Below, in pieces: positions 37,000 through 50,750 of a DNA stretch of 64,000 nucleotides. Made by a program: the position numbers and the translations under genes. The notes beneath the pieces are model-generated. The model was not told the DNA's origin, did no database searches, and worked only from the letters and a program-made list of their open reading frames with translations. The DNA comes from Paracentrotus lividus (Eukaryota > Echinodermata > Echinoidea > Camarodonta > Echinidae). Where the stretch lies: assembly GCA_940671915.1 (NCBI GenBank), contig CALNVZ010003434.1:41222553-41286552 (forward strand). Direction: 5' to 3'. Positions within the stretch are counted from its first letter, which is position 1, and each line of letters begins with the position of its first letter.

Positions 37000-39900
37000 T
37001 AATTTTGTTTTGTTTTGGAATTTGTTCCCTCTCCCCGATAATCATTAAATTGATTCAAGCACCTAATTTTAGAATATGTGATTTTTGTTCATATCAATAT
37101 GACAAAATACATTTATACAAATAGGATTTTATTTAACGACGCAGTGTGTTCACATCTTACCCTGATGAAATTTCTGTCGAAAATTTATATAATTTACCTC
37201 AATTTATACGAATACCACATACAATTTTGTTATTTGCAATTTAAACAGGAGTAAAATAACATTAGTAAAAATAGTAAGATGATAATTATTTTTTTACTTA
37301 GTTTTTTTTTTTTTTTTTTTTTTTAATCAACATTTGCCTTTTGCCTAAATTACAAGCCGTAGCATAATAGCCAGACAACTAACATAATTCAGTTAAAGAG
37401 CACCAATAATTCTGAGAAGTCAAATAGAAATCAAAATGAAGAAAGGGGAAACGGTATGGCCCAATCATCCTTGCCACACACTGCTAAATGGGCAATTAAG
37501 CCTGGCAGGGGCTTGTAGAGGGGTGGTCTGTATATTACTCACGCATGGTGTGGGAAGTAGACGACAGCTAGCCGTGTCAAGGCGGGAAACCCTAGGTGGG
37601 AAAGCTTAATTGTGAATATTTCATTAAGTCTAATCGATAGGATTGTATCTGCATACGCTCTCTTCCCTTTGACTGCATCTTCTCAACGTTGCTTATTCGT
37701 CGGATGTCACAAGGCGACGGGAGAAAACAAACGTAAGATGTGGAGTGTCCGCTTGGGTCCGGGGGGGGGGGAGGGTATGCTGGTCTGCTGAATAAATTAA
37801 CAAACAGAATATTATGTCACTGAGTTAATTTTACCTCGGACTTTCATTTTCCGTATGCAAATGTTGCCCCATTTCCTATAGAGATTTCTTTTTAGAATTG
37901 GGAACTGCTTTAAATTGTAACATTACTTTGGACTTTTCTTCTTTTTTATCTATCAAAAAAATAATATGCACATGTAGGTCTATGTTTTAACCAGTAGGCT
38001 CTCATGCATGTAGGATATCTAAGTTGCCATGGTGTGACATTAATAATCCTTTTTTAGATTAAAAAGGAAAAAAGGGGAATTATGTCTAATAATAATTAAT
38101 ATTCACAATAGTGTAATATGCATCTTTAAAAATATATTTTACTTAAATCTCTATTATAAATCAAGGCGAATGAGTAGATGACCTGTATGGTGCAGCAACA
38201 TAAACTTCCCAACGGCCAAATATCACATCCCCTTTAATCGCTAGAATCTGACTATGTCAAGCAGTCTATTTGCTCTGGGTGATCCACCTTGTTAATGAAC
38301 CCATATTATTCTTATCATGCTAAGTTCACTCTGTGTGATATGGCATGGTTGACTGATATTAAAATACCAGTGAAATATTATGTGAAGAGAACCCGTTAAG
38401 TCCTGGATAAACCACTAAACTGTGTGTACAAAACAATATAGGACCCAAACAATTTAATCCGCACAGTTATTTAAAGCACAAAATCTCTCAAACCGAGATT
38501 GGGGAGGCATGTCTTAAAACTTTTCGAAAGGCTTTTACAACAAATGAATACGATTGTTACAACAAATTTCTACTTATTTCTGCTTATTTTTTAATTTTTT
38601 AATTTTTTTTTATCAAAGATCAATGTAATAGCTGACATACACTGTTCAACAGGCCCCAAAATAAAAAGATGGGCGACATTAATCCTTCCTCGTCCGTCCA
38701 ACCTTCATAGCAATAAATCTATTTTGGGGGATAATTCTTCAATTCAGGAAAGAAATGCTTTCAACACAAAACATTGACGCATAAACAGAAGCGGCATAAT
38801 GCAATCGTATGGCACATTGTGAGAAATTAATGCAAATCCGTTTCTTCGTTGAGACTACTTTTCATGTTATCACCTTCCATCTTTTCATGCTATATTCATT
38901 CATTCATTAATTCATTCAGGATAGACGATTCGAGATCAGCGAAGACACCCTAGTTGCACTCACAAACCCACTGCAAAACAACCTTCAACCTTTCACGTAC
39001 GTATAATTATGTATTTTATTTTTGTCAGTTTTGTTTCTGGCAGCAGTGCGCTGGTGTGACCGCTCTATTTGAGATGTGACACGCTTCGAGCCATACGATT
39101 CATTCATATTATTCACGAGAGGGAAGATATATTTCCGAGTAGTCCTTCATCCATTATGACTAACTGACATCTTGCACATACACTTCAATGAAATTGAACT
39201 CACCAACCCGCCTCATGGATCATATCTTTTTTTGCGCCATGACCTTTAAAATCTTTTGACTTCCATGATCGTTGATTTCTTTTGACTTATCAGATGTTAA
39301 GTGTTCGTCCCAAGTTACACGGTGCAGCTGACTTCACACAGACCCCAAATCGTCCGGTGACTTGCCGTTAACAGAGACCCAAGATTTGCGTGGAAATTGT
39401 TCTTGTGACTTGGGTATAACTGTAGTAAATTTATAGGTTTCTAGCACATATGCAAGCTTTTAAGACACAAGTGGATAATAAATGGAGGTCATATTCACAC
39501 AATATGCAGTCAGTCGATGAATAACTTATTGTAATGAGGTCCATTTGCTTAATTGATGGCACTTTGTTATTCAGGATAAATTTGTTTTATTTTTTCCATC
39601 TTTCCCTTCCCAGATCGTTTTTTCTCTGTGTCTGCCTGTCTCTCTCCCCTACCTTCCCTCTTTACATCGACTTTTATTAAAATATATTTGATGTTCTTGT
39701 TTATGTATTCTTATATCCGTTTCCGAGCTATATTGTTTGTTATATTTAACCCCTTCCCTATATTTTTCCCCTGGTTTTTCCCTTTCGAAGCAGTTATTGA
39801 AAAGATGTAAAATAAACAACTGTCTTCGTTTATCAGGTCATGAAATATTGTTTTTATCGTCAGAATATTATTGTCTTCTGAAAATGGTTGAGCTATTAGA

Positions 39901-40000
39901 GAGTAAAGAGCAAAGGCTTCAGAACATTCATTTTACGCAAATAGGCCTGTCAGTCAATGAGTGTTTTTCAAACTCCTCCCACGATTCCGTATGATGCTGG
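37000..40000. other. 3 kb with no gene recognised
   Basis: AT-rich, with a T run at 37303-37324 and a G run at 37760-37770. A possible short inverted pair (CCCAAGTTACA at 39310, TGTGACTTGGG at 39404) could mark a ~105-bp MITE. No coding support. Confidence 0.45.
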
Positions 40001-40083
40001 ATGGCATGTTCTCTCTCCTACACACCCACATCCTCTTTCACCCTCATTCAACCTCACAGTCAAACACACATACAAGCACTTCC

Positions 40084-40162
40084 TTGCACATATCTAGCCA
40101 TTATACAACCTCACACGCACACCACACACACACACACACACACATGCACACACACCCTCAAG

Positions 40163-40195
<33 letters not shown>

Positions 40196-40256
40196 TCGCA
40201 CATAACACACACACACTCGTACATAAACCAACACACACACACACACACACACACAG
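40084..40256. repeat. (CA)n microsatellite with a CGCG interruption
   Basis: CACACA over about 170 bp with GCGCGCGC near 40162-40170. The His/Thr-rich frames on the plus strand and Val/Cys-rich frame on the minus are artefacts. Confidence 0.95.
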
Positions 40257-41253
40257 ACGTCCACTCATCCTCCATTTGACACCCACTTATCCTCCCATTT
40301 CGCCCACACATTCTCACCATTGATTTTGCCTTCTTTCCATTCAAACGCTTTTAAAGAAAATATATGATATAGATCATTCAACCAGGAAGAAAGCAGTCAT
40401 TAACCCAATTGTTTCCCCTGTAAACAAGATATGATACCCCAAAAAAATAATTCATGATGTCAAATATGTTATGCCATAATATATGATTGCCTTGCCAGAT
40501 AGTTAACATCCACCAAATCAATTAGACTGCAAAATCAGGTGAGATTCGGGTCTTCGTTTTCGATGAGTTACAAAATATGATTACCAATGTTTTGCGTTCA
40601 TTTTTATTGAGAGTTTTGTGTTTCTTCATTCGGCTGAGACTGAACACAATAACTTTTCGACTCTCACAACCTATTTTACTTTCTTTTGAAGTAATTACAG
40701 GGAGATAATGTTGATTCGTAGATTCCAAATTTATCCTAACAATACATACTGTGATTTAAGTTAACGAAGCACGGACTATTTTCTCAACTTGCATCAAATT
40801 ACCTAACCGGTGCTTAATTTCAAAAAGAATATCGGACTCGTGAATATTCGAGTGATCTTTTGATCCAAACTCCATTTTACTTTCATGTTTATGCATTATA
40901 CTTAAGCAATATTAAACCTAAGGATCTCATGCATCATGTATTAGTATTTGCGAAGGTAAAAAGGGATTTCATTATCCTTTTAATCAGTTCCAGTTTGTTA
41001 ATTCATTATTTTTCCAGCAACCCCCTTATTCCCATCTCATTATCGTAATGCACTATGTCATTACGGTAAGTGATATCAACGACATTTCCCCCGTCAAAAA
41101 AACCTTTAAAAATTGTCGGCATTTCCGTGATCCTGTGGAGGGGAAAAAACATTAACGAAATTTTACGAAAGCTTCCATCAATGATGCGCTCACAAATTCT
41201 AGCGTCTCTTATTTCATTAAATTACCCGTTTTTCTCTTGTTTGGGGGTTGCAG

Positions 41254-41394
41254 GTCACGAGATTCGACGAGAAAGCGGAGTCAACAAGCGCAACAGGTTT
41301 GCTTTTGTACGGGACGCATACCTATGGGAAATTTCCGGTTTGGAATTACCGGCCGAACGGCGAAATCATCGTCCCTGCGTCGTCCCAACGCTGA
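41254..41394 (+). CDS. Candidate terminal exon of an unidentified gene
   Basis: A clear acceptor (pyrimidine tract then gggggttgcag, ending at 41253) is followed by a protein-like frame VTRFDEKAESTSATGLLLYG, then THTYGKFPVWNYRPNGEI and IVPASSQR, stopping at TGA 41392-41394. The patch is richer in CpG and GC than its surroundings, and aromatic and Gly/Pro content looks like folded protein. A second frame stays open slightly longer but looks less protein-like. A GTAGGA just past the stop could be a donor for another frame. No upstream exon was recognised and the family is unknown to me. It could be an exon of a flanking plus-strand gene or a retained fragment. Confidence 0.4.
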   Translation, partial: VTRFDEKAESTSATGLLLYGTHTYGKFPVWNYRPNGEIIVPASSQR

Positions 41395-41814
41395 GGTAGG
41401 ACACATGTGATTTGGGGTCTGGTGTACTTTGTTTTACCTACTCTATTGACACGGTTAAAGGACAAATTTCACTCCATTTGATTAGAACTATAAGTTGTAG
41501 AGCCAATTTTTAAAATTTCGCTGCAAGTTTGCTTTTATTAGGCCTATACCCGCTTCGTAATAATTAGCGATTGAACAAGAATTCGGAAGGGAACTTGTTG
41601 AACATAATAGTCAGGCAATGGCTTACATTTTTTTAATCACGGTTTTTAATCATTAAAAATAAAGTCACAAATCATTTGTTAAACGGGTTTCGATCTGATA
41701 TAGTCGTATTTATTCCAGGTTTCATGTGGAACCAAACGAGGAGGGTATTTATTGCTTTAGTCCGACAATTACTGAGATGTGAAACTGGGTCCAATCAGGG
41801 AAGTCTAACTCACA

Positions 41815-42494
41815 TAGTGTGTCGCAGAAAGAACTATACACTTTTGAAATGGCTGCCAAATAAGAAATATATGGTTCCTGAGAGGGAAAACAAATATGTA
41901 TATAAAGCTCATATCCTCAACTATTATTTGACACCAAAAAGTCCGAAAATGATGCATGCATCAATGAGCAACGCCCACCTTTGTGAAGGACACAAAAACA
42001 AGGCTGCGCAGGAATTCGCTATTCATTTATCACCTGCATATGGGCGGCCAGAAGGGCCAACATGAATAACGGTGTGAATCGGCTAATATCTTGGCTTATT
42101 TCGTCTTTGTTTAACAAGGACAAAATAATCCAAGATATTATGCAAAAATGTAATGGTTAACCATTTTGTTTCATAATCATATTATTGATGTTTGTTGTTT
42201 AATATCTTGGTGTATTTTGTCTTTGTTAGCCGATTCACGCCATTATTCATGCTGGCCCTTTTGGCCGCCCATATGCAGGTGGTAAATGCATAGCGAATTC
42301 CTGCGCAGCCTCGTTTTTGTGTCCTTCACAAAAGTGGTCATTGCTCATTGAAGCATACATCATTTTCGGACATTTTTGTGTCAAATAATAGTAGGATATG
42401 AGCTTCATCTACATATAAATCTTTCCCTCCAAGAACCATTATGTCTTATTTGGCAGCCATTTCAAAAGTGTATAGTTCTTTCTGGGACACACTG
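41815..42494. mobile_element. 680-bp palindromic element with GTGTGTCnCAGAAAG ends
   Basis: Left end TAGTGTGTCGCAGAAAG, right end CTTTCTGGGACACACTG then TA. The arms of about 280 bp pair almost completely, for example GGCTGCCAAATAAGA against TCTTATTTGGCAGCC, and GGGCGGCCAGAAGGGCC against GGCCCTTTTGGCCGCCC. The left TA is mutated to CA. A frame at 41676-42065 overlaps the left arm and is not a known protein. Confidence 0.87.
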
Positions 42495-43099
42495 TAGAGC
42501 TGAAATGTGATGATTATTGACCAACAAATTATATAAAGAAATGGCTATATTTTTAGTAGATGAACAGTTCTACGACAGGAGCGATCCCCTCAGTTGGCTG
42601 CACTTCCAATAAGCTCCGGTTCGGCCGCAAAACACTTCGGCTTTTGAATGTTTATTTTGGGAATTATATACATGTATGCCAGTGGAATTTATGGCATAGA
42701 TTTCCACATGCACAGCTACCCATCTCTTTTTATAATTTTCGTAAGCACCGGTAGGCTGGGAGATAGACGAGGATCCACTGCATTGTTGATCTAGGGAACA
42801 TGAAAATATTTTGATGAATACAAATTATGTTTATAATGTCACATAATTCAACACCCTAATATAATCATGTGAGTCTAATTTTTGAACTACATTGTACATA
42901 CGCACCACATAAAACGTGTAAGCAGACATCACAACTGGTTGGTTTAACAATGAAGTCGCAGCTGTATTTGGTGTCTACCCGTACCCACTCAAACTGAAGT
43001 AAACATTGTTAAATGCTTATCCAAAGGGCACATGAAATCAAAATAACATTCTGTTTAAAGAAAGTGCACATAATGGGTATAAAAGAAGATTCAACGGGG

Positions 43100-43130
<31 letters not shown>

Positions 43131-43231
43131 ACGTAAACGAAAGATTACGAACTATTCGCAGCCATTTTCCGAATATGCCCAGTAATTATTTCTTTAATCT
43201 TCCTTTCCCATTCTTGTTACCTGTTTGCCCG

Positions 43232-43263
<32 letters not shown>

Positions 43264-43569
43264 GGGGGGGGGGCATATTAAATTCTTTTTAATAAAAGAA
43301 AACAAATAACACAATGCATTTAAATTTACTTGCTTCACGATTCATTTTCCGATATGTCAACAATTCAAAACATGAAGGACGCACTCCAACGACAAATCAC
43401 AACTCAGTATTAATTTTTGATATCAAAGAAATGTGCGTCCAAAAGTGCCTCATCATCATAATGTAGTTTGTACGTTTGTATGCTATGTTTGCATACTTTA
43501 TTTTTATAATTGACAATAGCAGTAGGCCTATTATTCTGGTTGTTATCAGGTGGTTCAGCGAAAACAAGT

Positions 43570-43660
43570 GGACTTGCATACATACATACATACATAAATT
43601 TGTTATTTATACAGCACTTTTACATTTAAAAAAAATTGCTCAAAGCGCTTTACAATATAT
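43570..43660 (-). repeat. SINE 3'-tail-like fragment with (CATA)n
   Basis: A (CATA)n stretch, then TTTATACAGCACTTTTAC and CTCAAAGCGCTTTACAATAT. The AGCGCTTTA/AGCACTTTT pair resembles the reverse complement of the tail region of the SINE at 36561. No tRNA-like head is present. Confidence 0.5.
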
Positions 43661-43699
43661 TAAATGAACAAAAAAAAAAACATTTCTGCTCTCCAAGTA

Positions 43700-46600
43700 C
43701 TTACAAGAACAAAGGGGATCTGAGACAAAATAAATAAGTTTTCCATATACCCTGCCCGTATATGCACAATTCAAGTAAAACTGCATAAGACCACTCAACA
43801 AAGACAAAGTGGTCTTATACATAATATTATATAGATAATAAAACCATTAGAACAACTCAGCTTATGTCAAAATCGAAAAATAAGAAACTAGATAAGTGAA
43901 AGTTTCAGAGCAACTGAATAAATAGTAAGGAAATTATGAACAATTGGATGTCATGATCAATGCTACTTAGTTCCTTGAAATGTAATGTCTTACATGAACC
44001 ATTAAAATAACCAAAACACCTCTTTTCCCTAATTATATTGATAGTACATAGACTCTTCCATGATTATATTTTGTGAAACTTTTCATCCCATTGAAGAAAA
44101 AAAAAACTGCATGAACTACAAAATCGATTAGAAAGACAATTTAAGTGAAATATGTTCAAAGGTTATAATTGCTCATGTATGACTTCACACATCTTGGTCT
44201 CATTGCCAATGGGATGATCCCCAGAGTCAGTTTGGAAAATTGAATGATCAATGTTTAATTCTAACATAATATTGATCGAATTTGAGACAATATAAATCTT
44301 CTATTCTGTCTATTACAATTTGCAGACACATTTGTTTTTGTTTTTTTACCTACTAACCATATTGTCATTGTACAAGCCCTCGACCTTTTGAAGCTACCAG
44401 CATACACCGAGACAGCAGATATCTTCAACTCCCACTTAACTCCAAATTCCCCTTGAAAAACATATTTAATTGACGTTTAGTCCTCTCAAGTTCAAAGAAT
44501 AGCTTTAAAAAACATTGCTTCTGGGCCCTCGCAACTTTTACTTGTTTGTTGAAAGCAGAATTTCTTCGGAAAAACCACATTTGCTCATTTTTATTTTGCA
44601 AGTATTTTTAAAAGTCAGTTTTTGTATTGTTTTTAGATGAATCAGTGCTTTGTTTCGTTTTTTAAAGGCTGTGTCGCATCACTAAACGTGTAAATGTATC
44701 GATCAGTAAATTGAAAATAGAAATTCATTGTATTTAAAACTGAAAAGTGCTACATTATTCGACACCTCTTTGGAACAATTTTATTATATTTATTTCAACC
44801 GCTCATCATAATACATTGCAATGCGTACCGCATGCATCCTTTCTCTTCTGTCTTCCTCAATGTGCACGGTTTCTTTCTTTTATATCTCTTTATTCCTCAC
44901 TGTCTCATTGGCGAATTTCCTTTTTGCACATGAAACATCTGCTCGAATGACCATGAATCTATGAACATTATGCCTTCAAATGGTGTGGTAACGTAGGGAA
45001 CTGATGGGGGTAAGTGGGGATACGTCCCCCTTACAGACCTTGCGTCTTTACTTTCCTATTGCAATCACCTTTGTTTTGTAACAATTATTAATATTATCAT
45101 TATAAAGTCGACGACCTGTCCTTGTGTAGAAGTACTCGACCCGGATTTACCAAAGCAACAGGAAACTTAATCCCTACAGGTAACTTTCCGTGAATCGAAC
45201 TAAATCTCCAATATACACTGGTTTAAGATCAAATTTATCTGAAACTCGCAGTTGACACAACACAAATATAACACAATCTACATGTATCTACATTAGGTCA
45301 TGCAGTAATGACCCCCTACTTAATACACAAAACATAAATAAATTAATGGTAAAAAAAAAAGAGTGTTGAGAACGAGGGGACATACTAGAATGATGAGAGG
45401 GAATGGTAAAATTCATATCAGGACAACTTTCCCGGACAACTACCCCCAGGACAACTACCCGGCCCACAGCAATAGGGTTTGGATTAGTTGTAGGGTAAGG
45501 TGGTAAGTTTTTGGTGGGGTACTAGTAGTTATCCGGGGATAATTTTCTAGGGGGCACTTGTCCTAGGACCAGTAGAATTAAATGTCCCCACTTTACGGTG
45601 GGCAAGAATACCATCTGCGGTGCACACCCTTCTCCAATGACTATAAAAGCCCATGCGACACCACTATAGGCCTAACATGGTATACATCACCGCATGGACT
45701 GTAGATAGGCTTCCTTATAAACATGCACATCTACATCTTCATATATATATATACAAGATGAAGTGAAGAACGAAGTCAAAACACCATAAATTACTCGCTA
45801 TCTTTCAGAGGCCAAATATGAGTACGCGAGAGGTCTACAATTCATTAATAATTTACGACCGGCATATCTGATCCTTATCATCTGGAATATTACATTCTTT
45901 TATTATTTATTTATTTTTTATTATTGTTTTTTATAACACGCAATATATGAAGTATGGAAAAGACGTCACAAAAAAAAGATGAAAATTACCATAGGTCAAC
46001 CTTCCAGAAGATGGAAGTAATTGAGCTTTTATCCCATTTGGTACCAAATTAGGATAGTAGATATCTCAAAGAACTGTAAGCCGTTACGAAATTTAATGTC
46101 AGTTTTTATTTCATCAGAATGTCATTATCATAAAGACTGATTCAGCCATCATCTTGGTCATTATGGTCAGAGAATGACGTAGGGTATGGTCATTGTGGCC
46201 ATTTCTCTTGGTCGTTAAAAACTTGCAGTGGTCATCCTCCTAGTAGGAGAAAATAAATCATCTTCAATATGACTAGAATGTAAGAAGGGTCCATACTTAT
46301 ATTATAATTGTCGTTTTCAGGTTTAAATGAAGCGTATAGTAGTCGTTTTAAGTCTTATTACAGGACAAGGTATAGTTCTGCAACATTTTCGCACTTAAGG
46401 TGTTGAACTACTGTGGCTACGCGATGATAATTGAAGATGCAAAAATAATGAGATATATGTTTGTAACACATGGGACCTTTGACACTGAACATAAACAAAA
46501 TAAATGTGTACATTGTGTACAAGTAAGGTGAAAGGTTATAAGAACCCCTTCGTAAACCCTAAATGCAGTGGGTGGGAGGAGGTTCCAGATGCTCGCCGAG

Positions 46601-48900
46601 GGCAGCGGGTCCAGGTTTTGAAGATGGAGGTGAATTTGGGAGGGGAGGGGAGGGGGCGTCGGAAAATTATTGAATATTGTTCTTCATTATCAGCATGCAC
46701 AATATGTGTTGCCCTACAAAACAGGGAGGGCGTGTGATTCGTATGTCTCTCTCAAGGATGTGTCAATGTCAATGACGGCATGGTAGAAATTGGTATCCTC
46801 ATGCATCATAAAGAGTGCAACATTTACCCCGAGTCGTTTTGAAGGTAATATCAATGGTTTTCTTTTGGCGTAAGAATCCGCGGTTGTCAAACCGGGCGCG
46901 GAGGGGTGGGGGGAATTAAAAGTTCGAGAAACATCAAATAATCACAAGAGCCCCCCCCCCCATCCATCTCTCTAATTCATTTTCCGACTTCCAAAATGTT
47001 TCCAATACATTCCAAAAAGCTCTTAGATCAATTCTAGTATCGACTCTCCCTCTATTTGACCTGAGGTTGATAGATGATCAACCTATATGGAAAAATGATT
47101 TATTCAGTATGTAGGAATGATGTACCGTCCAGGAAATGCAACTATCAGACCTCTGTGTACAAAATAACAGAGCTTTTAAAGCAGCCCGGTCATTTTAAAA
47201 TCCGTTATAACCCAAGGTAAATAATGTAATTTAACGAAGAAAAGATCGTTATAATGATTGAAAGGGGAAAAGGTATTATTCCCCCCCCCCAAAAAAAAAA
47301 AAACAAAAAAAAAAAAAAACTTACGAGTCTGCAATAAATGAATTGGGGAATGGTAACAAAATGAGTAATGTAAAGGAAGAGGTCTTATCGGATATCATAT
47401 TATATCATAGGAATAATAATATCAATTGTGATATTATCATAACTGATATGCATTTCAAATTTCTTTATTCTTTTTATATGTAAAAAGAAATATTTGAAAA
47501 GAATACGTTACCTACTTCGCAGACAGGGAGAAAAAAACAAATTTGTTTTCCTAAAATCTCTTTGGATTAATCAGATTTTAATTATAAAAGGAAATCCATC
47601 CTTCTCTCATGAAAATATCTTGACATTTCGAGATGGGCTTGATATATATCATGACTTCCTAAGTAATTAACCTACAATATTCGTTCCAAACAAAGACTGC
47701 TAATTTCTCCCGTCCAAATTTGATTTGCTACATAACGATACAGATTAAGACAGTCTAATTGTCTTTTATGATGGTTCTGACTCGAGATGACATTTCAATC
47801 ATGTCTTGACATTTTGATATCAGGTTAATTAATTTAGGTAATATTCCAAAAATAGAATTAATTCGGTTTGCTATAGAAGTTTTAATAATAAGTCCGTTGC
47901 CCATCTAATGGGGGCTGCACACTTATATTTAAAAAAGAGCATCCTTCATCAAAACACTTTTTTTTATCTAACAAAAAGTAAAGAACATATATCATTTCGT
48001 GTATAAGAAGAAAATAAAAAGTTCATACGCAATTGAATAACAATATTCTGGAATAACATTGTAGTACACTAGTAAAATTATTTTTTTTTATTCGCAAACG
48101 TTTTACAAGAGCAACGGGTTTCCAATCTACATTTATAATCCTTTACTTTATCAGCTGTAATATAAAAGAAAATATATTAGATGAGAGAGAAAAAGATGGA
48201 TAGCGAGTATACGGGTCAGAGAGACAGCATGAGAAATGAGAAAAAATACGCAAATGTTGAAAAATTAGTTACGTAATATGAAAACTGAATAATAGCTTCG
48301 ATAACCATATGATGAGGGAATAGATTTAGACAATTTCTGAGAAAAATTATCAACCAAAACTTAGATAGAATAATCAAATCAATCATAGAATATTTATATC
48401 TATTTGTATGTACAGTAGTCGGCACAAAATGTTTATGACTTCAACACAGTAATAAGAACACGAGTCGATATGAAATGAATCGTTAATCACGAATCATTAA
48501 TAATTATTGAGATTTCATTGAAGATCGTCGATCGTTGAACGACTATGAATAATTGAACTGGCCCACAGGGAATACGTCTTTATAATTTAGGTAATGACGT
48601 AACAATAATTTGATTACAACCCTTTTCTATAATGCAAAGGCAGATCCTCAGCAGAAATTTGATTTAAACATTTATGATTATGAACAATTCGGTAAGCTAA
48701 TGTGTGCATAGATAACGCTTAAGTTGCTAAGGATCTACCTTTAGTGAAAAAACGTAAATCATTACCCCCAAAATATGATTTCTGCAGAAATAAAATCTGC
48801 GCTACAACTCTCTCCAAACTCCTATTACAAATTTCGTCCAGCTTCACATGATTACACTACGACAACATTATAAAATTCATAACACGGTAGCGTTCAGCAT
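43700..48900. other. 5 kb, probably intron or intergenic DNA downstream of P2X exon 1
   Basis: Apart from the fold-back at 45418 and a C10-A13 junction at 47281, I see no feature. I looked on the minus strand for later P2X signatures (cysteine-rich head, NFR and AGKF segments) and saw none. Confidence 0.45.
45418..45570. repeat. Fold-back of GGACAACTACCC units
   Basis: Three forward units (GGACAACTTTCCC, GGACAACTACCCCC, GGACAACTACCC) are followed by complementary variants (GTAGTTATCCGGGG, GGGCACTTGTCCT). They form a small hairpin of tandem ~15-bp units. Confidence 0.65.
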
Positions 48901-48937
48901 GTAAAGGGAAAATACAAATCTGTGTTTTAGAACTTAC

Positions 48938-49089
48938 CCGAAAGCATAGAAGATGATGCCCATCTGAACAAGCCGATTAATGGCGCCAACTTTTTTACTC
49001 TTGATTTGAACCATCTTAGGCGTGTCATAATCGAAGAATGTGTCCGACGCCGATGTAAAGAGCGCCGTGATTTTCGTCCCCGTACCCAT
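48938..49089 (-). CDS. P2X purinergic receptor, first coding exon
   Basis: P2X receptors are trimeric ATP-gated cation channels of the plasma membrane with intracellular ends and two transmembrane helices. The minus-strand exon starts at ATG with A at -3 and G at +4. It encodes MGTGTKITALFTSASDTFF, then DYDTPKMVQIKSKKVGAIN and RLVQMGIIFYAFG. The Y-x-T-x-K cytoplasmic motif (a conserved P2X phosphorylation and desensitisation site) is YDTPK at residues 21-25. The hydrophobic start of the first membrane helix follows KVGAINRLVQ. The exon is 152 nt and ends in the middle of a Gly codon at a GTAAGT donor, the usual P2X exon 1/2 boundary just before the conserved Trp. No other P2X exon was recognised to its left, so intron 1 must be long. 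The subtype cannot be assigned. Confidence 0.85.
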
Positions 49090-50750
49090 CTTGGTGTTTT
49101 ATAAAAATGTCTTGAAGTTTTCTTAAAATGTGTCGATAGGACTCATCGAAGACACCGCGAGGTGAGCATTAAAGGTGGCCGTGCCGCCAAGGTCAATTGA
49201 CGAAAAGAGCGGAAGAAAACTTTAAATATTGCGCGGAAGATTTTCTTGAATTTTTTAATAATTTACGAGTCACTTAGAGGAGTCAGCATTCTACCATTAT
49301 AGTGATAACCCAATGTTATATATTCCCACAATGTTCCCCTCGGAGCTTTCCATATACGTTACATTAAATCAAGAATGCAGATTCCAGAAAACACTTCATT
49401 TAAAAATAACTGTTTCAAAACCTATCAGCGATGCATCAAAAGAAAATAAGGTTACTGAGCGGGAGAGAGAAGACAAAACATACGACGAATTTCACTTTAA
49501 TAAAGTTCAAAAACTTGAAATTGACTGTCCCCTCCTAGAAGTGTAGAAATATTTAAGAACAGTTGCGACATCTTACCCAGGCTCTGCTCCTATTCGCCAT
49601 CAGTTCAACATTACACGGGAGACTCATTTCATGAATACTTTAAGGATAGATTTCAGACGAGCTAGCAAAGTGGGGAAGGTCGGATGCGGGATAAAGCACA
49701 GAAATTGGGATGAATTCCCCGTTGTTGTTTAATCATTCGATCCTTCCTCTGCCTCACGCCGGACTCGTGGCGAATTGTCATGTGCTGTCACGGTCGCTGC
49801 TAACAATCTCCCGTTTTAAAAAATGGAAGCCGTTGGGGATAATCCTATGAATGTTCAATGTAATAATCAGATTAGATTTCTTCCCTGAAGGACTTTCATC
49901 GAATATAATGACTAGAAACAATGCCGAACTATACAGCAAACAATCAAATATCGAACGTACATGTACATCAGCCGAACGCAACGATATTTATTGATCTAAA
50001 AAATTGTTCGAGATAATACGCAGAGCAGACGACATCACCAAACGCACAATGCGGGTACGGTGTTGTTAATCCAAGTAGATCAAGAGCAGTATCGATGCTA
50101 CAAGCTTCACTAGAAAACATTCAAACATTTACCTCTTATATAATGATATGTATAAAGCAAGAAGAGCAGAGCTATTGAAGAATTTATTCTGGGGGAAACA
50201 TATCATCACAAGGTAATGTTTTTAAGGTCACATTAAATCTTATCGAGCCGATTTGAAGCGTTTCTTATAAAAGCTCCTCGTTACCCCTCCCTGAATCCAA
50301 CAACTTTACTTGAAACGATAACAGACATTATCGACCTCCCATATTGTTCGTTTCATGAAAAGAAGAAATATTTGAGAGCCCTTCGAAACCGAAGACCGAA
50401 CGCACTGCACACAGCCTTTCTGTCACCATGTATCCTTTGATTGTGTACTAGAACTGTCTCGTCAAAAGAAGGAACTTCACGGAGCTTCACGAAGACCCCA
50501 CTCCTTCTGCGGACCTGGACGCAAAATGTAGGGCAAGTTCGAAGGAAAAAGTGGCGGTGGAAGGAGGGCGTCATAAAAAATTGATAGCACGGCATGAAGC
50601 GTACAAGCATGTGTGTGGTTGGCTCGACATTAAATCTGCTGCCTCGACGCTGATTCGACGATGAGTGCGGTACGCTAGAAAGAAGTAAAATCCCGGAGCA
50701 AACTTTTGATGCGTGCGCATCCCGGCCGTGACGTAGTTGCTATCAGCATG
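49090..50750 (-). promoter_or_regulatory. Upstream region of the P2X gene
   Basis: Sequence immediately 5' of the P2X start codon on the minus strand. It has a TATA-like ATATTTAAAG at about 49221-49230, some 135 bases before the ATG. A less AT-rich patch with several CpGs lies at 50350-50750 and includes TGACGTA, similar to a cAMP response element. Transcription start not determinable from sequence. No other gene seen here. Confidence 0.25.

Noticed and set aside
39961..40344. His/Thr-rich and Val/Cys-rich frames
   Set aside because: Direct translation of a (CA)n microsatellite.
44166..44236. Minus-strand frame FQTDSGDHPIGNETKMCEV as a possible P2X ectodomain exon
   Set aside because: No acceptor before it, and the residues do not match the P2X cysteine-rich region.
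46504..46737. Plus-strand frame containing SKVKGYK, superficially like a P2X segment
   Set aside because: Wrong strand for the P2X gene and no other P2X residues around it.
50353..50610. 85-codon minus-strand frame upstream of P2X exon 1
   Set aside because: No domain or splice evidence; it more likely reflects the less AT-rich upstream region.
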